From CAZVIK01 sp964627045 (GTDB lineage Bacteria > Acidobacteriota > Terriglobia > Bryobacterales > Bryobacteraceae), in assembly GCA_964627045.1 (NCBI GenBank), contig CAZVIK010000187.1, forward strand, positions 1-7,933: DNA of 7,933 nt, in the 5' to 3' direction. This document shows, in pieces, positions 1-6,359 of the stretch. Below the pieces are notes generated by a model that had not been told where the DNA came from, did no database searches, and saw only the letters and a program-made list of their open reading frames with translations. The first letter of the stretch is position 1. Every line of letters begins with the position of its first letter. The position numbers and the translations under genes were made by a program.

Positions 1-109
1 CCGACTGGGAATTGATGACGGCGACTTTCAGTTGGGCTTGCGCCAGACCCGCGGCCAATACGGTGAAACCCAAAACGGACAGCCATCTCCGGCTGTGGAA
101 ACGCAACAT
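1..109 (-). CDS. OmpH/Skp-family periplasmic chaperone, N-terminal fragment
   Basis: The gene runs off the left edge; 36 codons are visible. Starting at the ATG at 109-107, translation begins MLRFHSRRWLSVLGF, continues through a hydrophobic stretch ending AAGLAQAQ, and then reads LKVAVINSQS. Basic residues, a hydrophobic core and an Ala-X-Ala-like end make a convincing Sec signal peptide. The following beta-strand with V-A-V-I-N-S-Q is the usual start of mature OmpH/Skp proteins, which hold unfolded outer-membrane proteins in the periplasm. An AAGGAG Shine-Dalgarno lies about 10 bases upstream (120-125 on the plus strand), which supports this start. The coiled-coil body of the protein is outside the window, so the family call rests only on the signal peptide and about ten mature residues. 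Another secreted protein is possible. Confidence 0.6.
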   Translation of the reverse strand, partial: MLRFHSRRWLSVLGFTVLAAGLAQAQLKVAVINSQS

Positions 110-159
110 GGCAACTCGGCTCCTTGTGTTTGGTGCATTTTTAGGGTAGCACAACGGCG

Positions 160-190
160 TGGACAGCCAGCGGGCCGAGTGCGCTAGAAT
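160..190 (+). promoter_or_regulatory. putative promoter of tRNA-Gln
   Basis: TGGACA (160-165, one mismatch from TTGACA) and TAGAAT (185-190, one mismatch from TATAAT) lie upstream of the tRNA. The spacer is 19 bases, longer than optimal. A start near 197 would fall about five bases before the mature tRNA 5' end. This is a pattern match only. Confidence 0.4.
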
Positions 191-201
191 TGAATCAGAG
201 T

Positions 202-275
202 TGGGAGGTCGTCTAACGGTAAGACGGCAGACTCTGGATCTGCTTATCGGGGTTCGAATCCCTGCCTCCCAGCCA
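202..275 (+). tRNA. tRNA-Gln (anticodon CTG)
   Basis: A complete cloverleaf can be folded by eye. The acceptor stem is TGGGAGG (202-208) with CCTCCCA (265-271). The anticodon stem is GCAGA (227-231) with TCTGC (239-243), enclosing the loop CTCTGGA with anticodon CTG at 234-236. The T stem is CGGGG (248-252) with CCCTG (260-264), containing one G-U pair and the standard TTCGAAT loop. The discriminator is G272 and the CCA end is encoded at 273-275. The anticodon reads CAG glutamine codons, and the weak-first-pair acceptor style is normal for tRNA-Gln. It appears to be a single tRNA, with no neighbouring tRNA in the window. Confidence 0.96.
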
Positions 276-547
276 ACCCCGTCGCTCTTTGGCCATTGAC
301 GAACACGCCGGCTATTTCTTTCGCCTGCGCGTGGGCTCACTCTCCCGCATCAAGCGGAGGTGCGATATCGGGCAGACCGGAGCGCCGTTGGAGGATGGCG
401 GGCCGAGCGTGTCGCAACTCCGGCCAGCGCCCGAGGAAAGGCGGCCGAGATTACCGGACGCGGGGTGCCCGCGCAGGCCACGGTAGGGCGTTCCGGCGGC
501 CGGTGGGCTATACTTAGGGTTTCCCCTTTTGCAGGAGAACGTTACGT
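276..547 (+). other. intergenic region between tRNA-Gln and ppiD, no credible gene
   Basis: Short open frames occur here in several overlapping phases, but they are Arg/Gly/Pro-rich, lack family resemblance and lack a good ribosome binding site, so I do not call any. Two GC-rich dyads are visible. CGCGGG (459-464) pairs with CCCGCG (468-473) around a 3-base loop, and CCGGC-G-GCCGG occupies 493-503. Neither is followed by a T-run, so neither is a convincing terminator. The right end carries the ppiD promoter and Shine-Dalgarno. Confidence 0.6.
509..514 (+). promoter_or_regulatory. putative -10 element of the ppiD promoter
   Basis: TATACT at 509-514 is a near-consensus -10 box. No good -35 is seen 16-18 bases upstream. 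A start near 521 would give a leader of about 27 bases containing the Shine-Dalgarno AGGAG (533-537), ten bases before the ATG at 548. The same hexamer recurs before the sigma-54 activator gene in this window (6354-6359). Confidence 0.45.
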
Positions 548-2479
548 ATGTTTGACCTCTTCCGCAGCCGTGCCAAGGCTGTGCGCATCTTGCTGGGCGC
601 CTTGCTGGTGCTGGTGGCGCTCTCGATGGTGACGTATCTGATCCCGGGCTTCGGCTCCGACCCGAACGCCGGCGGGATGGTGGTGGCCGAATTCGGCAAG
701 GAAGCCCTCACGCTGCCCGACGTGCAACGGGTCGTTCAGGCCGAGCTTCGCGGCCAGAACATTCCGCCGCAGATGGCCTCGATCTTCGTCCCGCAATACG
801 TAAACCAGATGATCACCGAATACGCGGTCGCATACCAGGCCGAGCTCATGGGCTTTCGCGTGTCCGAGGCCGACGTGGTCAACGCCATCCGGCAGACGAT
901 CCCGCAACTGTTCAACGGCGATCAATTCGTGGGCCGCGAGACCTACGCCGCGGTGCTCGCCCAGCAGAACATGACCATTCCGCAGTTCGAAGGGGCTCTG
1001 CGCAAGCAACTACTGATGGACGCCCTGCGGCGCATGGTGGCCGAGAGCGTAGCGGTCTCGCCGCAGGAGGTCGTCCGAGAGTTTCACGCTCGCAACGACA
1101 AGATCAAGATCGAGTACGTCGCGGTGTCTCCGATGAAGTATCAGTCCGAAGTCAAGGTGTCACCCGAAGAGGTGCAGACCTACTTCAACGCCAACCGGAC
1201 CTCGTTCCAGATGCCCGAACGGCGCTCGCTGGACATCCTGGTGGTGGACGAGGCGCGACTGGCGCAGACGCTGGTGGTCCCCGAATCCGACCTGCGACGC
1301 ATTTACGAACGCGAACGCGAAACCTACCGCGTCCCGGACCGTGTGCGCGTCCGGCACATTCTCCTGAAGACCACGGAGGTTTCTCCGGATCAGGTTTCCA
1401 AGATCGAAGCGAGGGCCGCCGATCTCCAGAAGCAGCTTAAGGCGGGGGCCGATTTCGCCGCGCTGGCCAAGAAGAACTCCGAGGATACCGCATCGGCCGA
1501 AAAGGGCGGCGATCTATCGTGGATTGTGAAGGGGCAGACCGTCAAGGCCTTCGAAGATGCGGCGTTTTCGCTCGCACCGAAGGAGATCAGCGGCGTCATC
1601 AAGACCGAGTACGGTTTCCACATTCTGGAGGTCCTGGAGAAACAGACGGCGCACCTTCAGCCTTTTGAAGAGGTTCGGGCGAGGCTGGCCGAGGAACAGA
1701 AGACGCAGTTGGTGTTCGAGCGCATGCAGAGCCTCTCGGACCAGGCCCGCGCCGCGCTGGTGAAGTCCCCGGCCGACGCGGCGAAGATCGCCGCCGATCT
1801 CGGCCTTCAGTTCGTTCGCGCCGAACGCGCCGGCGCCGGCGAAGCGATCCCCCAACTTGGCCCGAGCCCCGAGATCCTGGACGCCGTCCGCGATATGAGA
1901 AAAGGCGAGGTAACGCCGGTGGTTCAGCTCAGCCCCACTCGCCTGGCCGTGGCGGCCGTAACGGACCTGCAACCGTCCCGTCCGGCGGAGCTGGCCGAGG
2001 TGGAAGCGCAAATCCGGCAGCAGCTTTCCCGCACCAAGCTCATGACCTTGCTCGACCAGCGCGCCAGGGAACTGCACGAAAAGGCGAAGTCGCTGAACGG
2101 CGACCTGCGAAAGGCCGCGCAGAGCATGGGGTTGGAATTCAAGGCCCCGCCAGAGTTTGCCAGGGACGCCGCGATCGAGGGCCTGGGTTCGGCCAACTAC
2201 GTCTCCGAGGCGTTTTCCGCTCCGCTGGGCGACGTGCTCGGTCCCGCTCAGATCAACGACGTTCGGGCGGTTTACAAGGTGGTGGCCAAGCTGCCGGCCG
2301 ACGATGCGCAACTGGCCGCCGAGCGCGACTCGCTCGTGCAGCAGATCCGGAACACCAAGAGCCGGTCCCGGATCGAGGTCTTTGAGGACGCCCTCAAGCA
2401 GCGCCTCATCAACGAAGGCAAGATCAAGATCCACCAGGACGTCATCACGCGGCTGACCTCGGGCTACCAGGGTTCGTAA
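548..2479 (+). CDS. ppiD: PpiD-type membrane-anchored peptidyl-prolyl isomerase/chaperone
   Basis: This 643-residue protein should assist folding of secreted and outer-membrane proteins at the periplasmic face of the inner membrane. Residues 1-11 are short and basic, and residues 12-32 form one hydrophobic anchor, giving the N-in, periplasm-out topology of PpiD. A SurA-N/PpiD chaperone region follows (about 45-260). A parvulin rotamase domain spans about 265-365, with RHILL (269-273), GGDLSW (320-325), F340 and GFHIL (356-360). The parvulin-conserved H270, D322 and H358 are kept, so isomerase activity is plausible, whereas the E. coli PpiD parvulin domain is reported inactive. The C-terminal part (about 370-643) is helical and charged, with a second region (about 515-585) resembling the PpiD C-terminal repeat. 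Length is close to E. coli PpiD (623 residues). The start fits: AGGAG is ten bases upstream and the anchor begins straight after it. It converges on the cytochrome operon. A generic SurA-like foldase is the alternative. Confidence 0.88.
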   Translation: MFDLFRSRAKAVRILLGALLVLVALSMVTYLIPGFGSDPNAGGMVVAEFGKEALTLPDVQRVVQAELRGQNIPPQMASIFVPQYVNQMITEYAVAYQAELMGFRVSEADVVNAIRQTIPQLFNGDQFVGRETYAAVLAQQNMTIPQFEGALRKQLLMDALRRMVAESVAVSPQEVVREFHARNDKIKIEYVAVSPMKYQSEVKVSPEEVQTYFNANRTSFQMPERRSLDILVVDEARLAQTLVVPESDLRRIYERERETYRVPDRVRVRHILLKTTEVSPDQVSKIEARAADLQKQLKAGADFAALAKKNSEDTASAEKGGDLSWIVKGQTVKAFEDAAFSLAPKEISGVIKTEYGFHILEVLEKQTAHLQPFEEVRARLAEEQKTQLVFERMQSLSDQARAALVKSPADAAKIAADLGLQFVRAERAGAGEAIPQLGPSPEILDAVRDMRKGEVTPVVQLSPTRLAVAAVTDLQPSRPAELAEVEAQIRQQLSRTKLMTLLDQRARELHEKAKSLNGDLRKAAQSMGLEFKAPPEFARDAAIEGLGSANYVSEAFSAPLGDVLGPAQINDVRAVYKVVAKLPADDAQLAAERDSLVQQIRNTKSRSRIEVFEDALKQRLINEGKIKIHQDVITRLTSGYQGS

Positions 2480-2499
2480 ACCCCGGATTTCACGGCGAC

Positions 2500-2522
2500 G
2501 CCGCCTGACGCACCCAGGCGGC
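2500..2522. terminator. hairpin between convergent genes, likely bidirectional terminator
   Basis: GCCGCCTG (2500-2507) and CAGGCGGC (2515-2522) form a perfect 8-bp stem with a 7-base loop. It sits between the ppiD stop (2477-2479) and the stop of the convergent cytochrome gene (2525-2527). Neither side has a clear T-run, so it may act as a weak or Rho-assisted terminator, or only as a 3' end stabiliser. Confidence 0.55.
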
Positions 2523-2524
2523 TG

Positions 2525-3997
2525 CTACGGCTTGGAACCCGCCGCGGGCGGCGGCTCAAGCCCCAAGTCCGCTAGGATTTTGGGCGCCGCCTCGTCCATC
2601 GCCAGCACCTGGTGGCAACTGCTGCAATCCTGCGAGACGGTTTTTCCATCGGCCGCGGCGTGCTGATCGTCATGGCAGCGGAAGCACCCGGGGAAATCCG
2701 TGTGTCCCAGGTTGTTCGGATAAGAGCCCCACTGGACCTTCATGCCCGGGAAGACGTTTCTCCCGTAGATCGCCGCCAGTTGACGGCCGGAACGCGCGAT
2801 ATCCTCGCCGCGCTGTGAAAACACCTGCGGATAGCTCTCGCGGTAGAAACGCTCCAGTGCCGCGGGGATAGCCTCGGTGGCGGCGGCTCCGCTCGCGTAG
2901 GTCGCACGCAGAATCTCGACCGACTTCCTTTTGACGAACGGTAAGTCCCGGCTGATGTCGCCGTGGCTGATGGCGCTGTCGACGGCGCGCTCGGGCACCT
3001 CGAAGGTGTGCGTGGGCCGGTTGTGGCAATCCATGCAGTCCATCTCGCGCACGGGCAGGCCCGCGATCTGCTCCGGTTTGGAGTCCGGCGCAGTGAAGAC
3101 GGCGGCCTTGGCCCCCGGCGTCGCGTACTCGATCCAGGGAATCTGCTGGCGGCCTTCGTCGGCATGCGCGTAGCGCACGCGGATGCCCTGCCCCAGGTGG
3201 CGCCCGTGAATCCCCGGACCGCGCCTTCCGCCGCCGATGCGCATTAGCAGGACGGTTTTGGTGAGGGTGTTGGCCTCGTCGTCGGCGAACTTTTCGATGA
3301 TGCGCAAGCGGTCCTCGGCGAACTTGTCGGGCCAATGGCAGGTTTCGCAGGTGTCCCGCGCCGGGCGCAGGTTGCGGACGGGCGTAGGGATGGGCCGCTC
3401 GAAGGTATCGAACGTCACCGCGAACACCTGCCACAGGCCGCTGATCTTGCTGCGCACGAACCAACTGGCGCCGGGGCCGATGTGGCACTTGATGCACTCC
3501 ACGCGCGAGTGAGGCGAGTTCTGATAGGCGGCGTATTCCGGCTCCATCACCGTGTGGCAGGTCTTGCCGCAGAACGTCACGCTGTCCATGTAGCCGACCG
3601 CGCTGTAGCTGGTTTGCGCGGCGATCACCACGTTCACGAAGGTCGCCAGAACAACGAACAGCGTCAGCCGGCGGAAGTCGGGGTTCTGCCAGTTCATGGG
3701 CGGAAAGTCCGCCGGATAGGAACCCTTGTTCCGTTCCGAACGCAGCTTCAGGTAGATCCCCGCCGGGATCAGCGCGAGTCCGAAAAAGAACACGCCGGGC
3801 AGCACCAGGAATGCCAGGATCCCGATGTACGGGTTGTCCACCTCGTGGTTCAACGACGAGGCCATGACAAACACCCAGAACACCGAAGCCGTGGTGACCA
3901 AAATCACGCCGGCCAGGCTCAGGGGGTTGTTCGAGAGGTGAACGACGGGCGCCCACCACCCGCCCATGCGCGAAAAAACTCCGGGACGGTCCGCCAT
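2525..3997 (-). CDS. NapC/NirT-family membrane multihaem cytochrome c (ImcH-like layout)
   Basis: This 490-residue protein is probably an inner-membrane quinol-to-periplasm electron-transfer protein. Three hydrophobic segments are seen at about 27-48, 57-85 and 110-128, followed by a periplasmic multihaem domain. Five canonical CXXCH sites lie at C168, C217, C321, C438 and C458. A sixth site at C143-G-K-T-C147-H148 has three residues between the cysteines (CX3CH) and is followed by T-V-M-E-P-E, the NapC/NirT first-haem context with its downstream methionine. NapC/NrfH proteins are usually about 200 residues with four haems and one anchor. The greater length, extra haems and three membrane segments recall ImcH, the Geobacter inner-membrane cytochrome used for higher-potential extracellular acceptors, described as having seven haem sites; I count six here. 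An AGGAGGAG Shine-Dalgarno lies eight bases before the ATG. It is last in a three-gene operon behind the CbcL-like gene. The family is secure; the ImcH analogy is inference. Confidence 0.85.
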   Translation of the reverse strand: MADRPGVFSRMGGWWAPVVHLSNNPLSLAGVILVTTASVFWVFVMASSLNHEVDNPYIGILAFLVLPGVFFFGLALIPAGIYLKLRSERNKGSYPADFPPMNWQNPDFRRLTLFVVLATFVNVVIAAQTSYSAVGYMDSVTFCGKTCHTVMEPEYAAYQNSPHSRVECIKCHIGPGASWFVRSKISGLWQVFAVTFDTFERPIPTPVRNLRPARDTCETCHWPDKFAEDRLRIIEKFADDEANTLTKTVLLMRIGGGRRGPGIHGRHLGQGIRVRYAHADEGRQQIPWIEYATPGAKAAVFTAPDSKPEQIAGLPVREMDCMDCHNRPTHTFEVPERAVDSAISHGDISRDLPFVKRKSVEILRATYASGAAATEAIPAALERFYRESYPQVFSQRGEDIARSGRQLAAIYGRNVFPGMKVQWGSYPNNLGHTDFPGCFRCHDDQHAAADGKTVSQDCSSCHQVLAMDEAAPKILADLGLEPPPAAGSKP

Positions 3998-4005
3998 GCC
4001 GGCCG

Positions 4006-4013
4006 CTCCTCCT
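4006..4013 (-). promoter_or_regulatory. Shine-Dalgarno overlapping the upstream stop codon (translational coupling)
   Basis: On the minus strand AGGAGGAG (4013 to 4006) lies eight bases upstream of the ATG at 3997. The TAG stop of the upstream cytochrome gene (4014-4012) shares its last two bases with it. Only 14 bases separate the two reading frames. Ribosomes terminating on the first gene are therefore positioned to start on the second, which suggests matched production of the two cytochromes. Confidence 0.75.
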
Positions 4014-5664
4014 AGTGCTTTTCTAATTCCCGATGATGCGAACTGCGCCTTCTGGGACTTCGTCCGTTCACAAACGCCGTGTCCAGCGGATAGACCTCCG
4101 GATCGAAGATAACGAAGTAGAAGTGCCAGACGACGATGGAGAGCGTCGCCAGGATGGCTTCATAGAAATGGACCGCCGTGGCAACGTCCAGCCAGGTCTT
4201 GGGCAACCACGCCAGCGTGTAGTTGACCGCCCACAACAGAATACCCGTGATGGCCATGACGGCGGTGCCCCACACCACCGCCCAGTACTCGGCCTTTTCG
4301 ACGTAGCCGTGCGCCGAGAGCCTGGGCTTCTGCTTGCGAAGCCCCATCAGGTAGGCGAAGTTCAGCGAGCCCTCGCGCGCGTCGCCGACCCGCGGCCACA
4401 GTTCCTTCCAATGATCGCGAAGACGCCGGCTGACGATCAGGGACACCACGTGCATGAGCGCCACGCCGATCATCACAGCTCCGGCCACGCGGTGCACCGT
4501 GGCGCGAAACGGAAACACTCCCTCCCAAAGCAGCAGCGGCCGCGCCCACCATTGGTCCGGGTATTTCAGCGCAAAGCCCGTCCATACCAGAACAGAAAAC
4601 GACGTCAGCAACAACAAGTGCTGTATCCGCTCCCAAGCGTACATGCGAATTTCGGATGAGACGATGGGCTGGCCGGACTTACCGGGAATCCCCGCGGCCT
4701 GGCTGAACCGCAACCGGCGCACCTTGCGGATGAAGTCGCCCAAGTTGTGCAGGAACATGAGGATGATCGTAGCTGGGATCATCCCGAGATAGAGGTTACG
4801 CACCCACCGGACCCCGGCCGGTTCCTTGCCGCCCGCGACCCAGTGGATGGGCCCCAAGGCGAACCGCGAGCCGGCGCCGGGATGGCACTTTCCGCAGGTC
4901 TGCGGAAGGTTTTTCACGTGCACCGTACTGGCGGGATCCCGCGAGGGAAGGACGTTGTGGTAGCCGTGGCAACTGGCGCAATTGGCCACTGACTGGGAGC
5001 CGGCCCTACCGGCCAGGCCGTGGAACGACGCGTCGAAGCTCAGGACGCGATCGGCCGGGAGGCCGAACTTGCGCGAAAGCCGGATATCGCCGTGGCATCG
5101 CGCGCACGTATCGCGGATCTGGGCGGCGTTGACCGGAGATGAGGCGTCGCGGCGCGACAGGATCGAGTGCTCTCCGTGACAATCGGTGCACAACGGCGCG
5201 TTAGCGTTTCCTTCCATCAACGCCTTGCCGTGGACGCTGGCGCGGTATTGGTCCACAACCTCGGTGTGGCACATGCCGCAAGTATCGGGCACGGCCCGGC
5301 GGAAGGGCTGCGAGGAGGGCCGCACCGTTTCGTGGGGGCTCCCGTGGCACATCGCGCAATCCGGCGCCATCTGATTGCCAGCAGCCCGCGCCCTGCCGTG
5401 AGCGCCGCGCGCGTCCTCACTGGCCACCTGCGGGTGGCACTGCGCGCAGCCGGGTTTCGGCACGCCGGCCGGGTGCGGGAACTCTTCGTGCTTCCGATGG
5501 CACGTCGCGCAGTCCACCGTGGCGTGCGTGGCGGCCTTGACCTTTTTGGCTATGTCTTCGTGACAGGCGGCGCAACCGTCGTCACCCTGCGCTCCGGCAA
5601 CGCCGGACAAGGCCAACATCAGGCCGGCGAGCCAGAACAGCTTCGGTGAAACGATACCCCTCAT
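4012..5664 (-). CDS. nine-haem cytochrome c fused to HydC/FdnI-like cytochrome b (CbcL-like)
   Basis: This 550-residue protein is probably an inner-membrane quinone-linked oxidoreductase. It opens with a signal peptide or first anchor (residues 1-25: basic start, hydrophobic core, GVAGAQ). The periplasmic domain has nine CXXCH haem sites, at C31, C52, C73, C103, C129, C159, C187, C229 and C257. A membrane domain follows with about five helices (roughly 285-306, 346-366, 388-412, 459-481, 495-520). H349, H391, H405, H499 and H514 are candidate b-haem ligands, as in the HydC/FdnI family. A nine-haem c domain followed by a HydC/FdnI diheme b domain is the architecture reported for Geobacter CbcL, needed for low-potential extracellular acceptors. 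The open frame extends upstream to 5907, but that part is Arg/Trp-rich and overlaps the preceding gene. The ATG at 5664 directly precedes the signal peptide and has GGGAAG upstream. The alternative is another cytochrome b/c3 fusion serving a different periplasmic partner. Confidence 0.88.
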   Translation of the reverse strand: MRGIVSPKLFWLAGLMLALSGVAGAQGDDGCAACHEDIAKKVKAATHATVDCATCHRKHEEFPHPAGVPKPGCAQCHPQVASEDARGAHGRARAAGNQMAPDCAMCHGSPHETVRPSSQPFRRAVPDTCGMCHTEVVDQYRASVHGKALMEGNANAPLCTDCHGEHSILSRRDASSPVNAAQIRDTCARCHGDIRLSRKFGLPADRVLSFDASFHGLAGRAGSQSVANCASCHGYHNVLPSRDPASTVHVKNLPQTCGKCHPGAGSRFALGPIHWVAGGKEPAGVRWVRNLYLGMIPATIILMFLHNLGDFIRKVRRLRFSQAAGIPGKSGQPIVSSEIRMYAWERIQHLLLLTSFSVLVWTGFALKYPDQWWARPLLLWEGVFPFRATVHRVAGAVMIGVALMHVVSLIVSRRLRDHWKELWPRVGDAREGSLNFAYLMGLRKQKPRLSAHGYVEKAEYWAVVWGTAVMAITGILLWAVNYTLAWLPKTWLDVATAVHFYEAILATLSIVVWHFYFVIFDPEVYPLDTAFVNGRSPRRRSSHHRELEKH

Positions 5665-5731
5665 AATGAATGCTTCCCAGTTGAAGATTCTCGCACTCCC
5701 CGAACGCCGCCGTCGGGCAACCCGCGCCCGC

Positions 5732-6112
5732 CTAAGGCCGGCTCCGGACCATCCGGCCGGCTTCCCCAACGGAGTCCTGGCGCGCGGACCGCCCCGCCTT
5801 GAGCCGCGCGGCCATGATCGCCAGCAGCACGGTGTCCATCGGATCGTTCTCGAATACGACCGAGACCACGCCCGCTTCCCAGGCCCTTCCCAGGAGCCCG
5901 GGGTCATTCTTCGTGATCAAGACCAGACGCTCGGGATTCGGAAGACTCGAAGGAAGCGCGTCCAGCCCCTCGGAATCGAGCACGATGACCCCGTCGAAGG
6001 CCGCATCCGGCCGGTCCGCCACCACAACCTTGGACCCGGCGGTTCTCTCCAGCAGCTCCCGGAGCGCCTTCGCGTATGCCGTGTTGGTAATGGAAAGCTG
6101 AATGGTCTCCAT
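5732..6112 (-). CDS. small protein resembling a degenerate receiver domain
   Basis: This 126-residue soluble protein has no signal peptide or membrane segment. It is first in the operon, 67 bases ahead of the CbcL-like gene, and is read from the sigma-54 promoter. The fold pattern looks like a receiver: an early helix with LRELLER (17-23), a strand GVIVLD (41-46), LVLIT (63-67) with the conserved Ser/Thr-type position, and a last strand and helix at about 81-104 (GVVSVVFENDP). The acidic pair normally found at the end of strand 1 is missing (ITNT at 8-11), the usual Lys-Pro after strand 5 is replaced by E88-N-D-P91, and the region between helix 1 and strand 3 is short. It is therefore unlikely to be phosphorylated in the standard way, although D46 might sit at the usual site. 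The tail (107-126) is charged and probably disordered. No strong Shine-Dalgarno precedes the ATG. That it is a gene is likely; the receiver assignment is tentative. Confidence 0.65.
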   Translation of the reverse strand: METIQLSITNTAYAKALRELLERTAGSKVVVADRPDAAFDGVIVLDSEGLDALPSSLPNPERLVLITKNDPGLLGRAWEAGVVSVVFENDPMDTVLLAIMAARLKAGRSARQDSVGEAGRMVRSRP

Positions 6113-6119
6113 GCCCGGT

Positions 6120-6139
6120 TTAGGACCAACCGACCCTAA
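6120..6139 (-). repeat. small dyad in the operon leader
   Basis: On the minus strand TTAGG (6139-6135) and CCTAA (6124-6120) form a 5-bp stem with a 10-base loop. It lies between the predicted sigma-54 start (near 6141) and the ATG at 6112. It would sit at the very 5' end of the mRNA. It is short and may be chance. Confidence 0.25.
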
Positions 6140-6151
6140 GACCCAATTGTG

Positions 6152-6168
6152 AGCAATCCTGGGACCAA
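6152..6168 (-). promoter_or_regulatory. sigma-54 (-24/-12) promoter of the cytochrome operon
   Basis: On the minus strand TTGGTCC (from 6168), a five-base spacer CAGGA, and TTGCT (6156-6152) match the sigma-54 consensus YTGGCAC-N5-TTGCW. The invariant GG and GC are exactly ten bases apart. The predicted transcript start is about 6141, which gives a leader of about 29 bases before the first gene of the operon. The divergent neighbour encodes a sigma-54-dependent activator, which makes the match much more credible than a lone motif. The mismatches are in TGGTCC, where CAC is replaced by TCC. Confidence 0.75.
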
Positions 6169-6273
6169 CCCGTGTATACGCTCGCCAAGGCCGCGCTTGC
6201 GGTGAATTACTACAGGCGAAGGGCCAAATCCCCCAAGCCTAAGGTTTGCATTGAGTTATTCGACCCATCTTTG

Positions 6274-6283
6274 TGGGCGCCCA
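6274..6283. promoter_or_regulatory. candidate activator-binding palindrome (TGGGCGCCCA)
   Basis: This is a perfect 10-bp palindrome centred about 137 bases upstream of the predicted sigma-54 start. That is the usual distance for the upstream activating sequence of an enhancer-binding protein, which contacts the polymerase by DNA looping. GC-rich palindromes of this length are not rare in this DNA, so position is the main support. Confidence 0.35.
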
Positions 6284-6315
6284 GATCACTCCACGCAGCG
6301 CGGCGGGCGGTAGCT

Positions 6316-6328
6316 TGTCCCTGGGGCA
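6316..6328. promoter_or_regulatory. candidate activator-binding dyad (TGTCCC-T-GGGGCA)
   Basis: This is an interrupted inverted repeat with five of six pairs matching. The outer TG/CA edges are typical of Fis-type HTH dimer sites of NtrC-family activators. Its centre is about 181 bases upstream of the sigma-54 start and about 44 bases upstream of the activator gene's own predicted start. It could therefore serve both operon activation and autoregulation. Confidence 0.35.
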
Positions 6329-6350
6329 TTTCACGCACCGGCTTGGCAAC

Positions 6351-6359
6351 TGCTATACT
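6351..6359 (+). promoter_or_regulatory. extended -10 promoter of the activator gene
   Basis: TGCTATACT (6351-6359) is an extended -10 (TG-N-TATACT), which can work without a good -35; none is seen at the proper spacing. A start near 6366 would leave only about ten bases before the ATG at 6376, with no Shine-Dalgarno, so the message would be nearly leaderless. The element lies inside the longest open frame, which argues that the frame's upstream ATG (6172) is not the true start. Confidence 0.55.

Noticed and set aside
459..503. GC-rich hairpins CGCGGG/CCCGCG and CCGGC/GCCGG as a tRNA terminator
   Set aside because: They are about 185-230 bases beyond the tRNA with no T-run. Short GC dyads are expected by chance in such GC-rich DNA.
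289..517. Short open frames between tRNA-Gln and ppiD
   Set aside because: They overlap each other in several phases, have biased Arg/Gly/Pro composition, and lack a ribosome binding site or similarity that I recognise.
1514..2434. 306-codon minus-strand frame opposite ppiD
   Set aside because: Antisense shadow of a clear parvulin-family gene, with no ribosome binding site or recognisable domain.
2670..3959. 429-codon minus-strand frame overlapping the NapC/NirT-like gene in another phase
   Set aside because: Arg/Pro/Gly-rich without haem motifs or domains. The overlapping phase has six haem sites and three membrane segments.
5665..5907. 81-residue upstream extension of the CbcL-like frame
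   Set aside because: It overlaps the preceding gene out of phase, is Arg/Trp/Gly-rich, and would place the signal peptide internally. The ATG at 5664 starts directly at the signal peptide.
6145..6156. ATTGTGAGCAAT, resembling half of a lac-type operator
   Set aside because: Arms are only four bases, and the stretch is better explained as including the -12 part of the sigma-54 promoter on the minus strand. No LacI-family gene is nearby.
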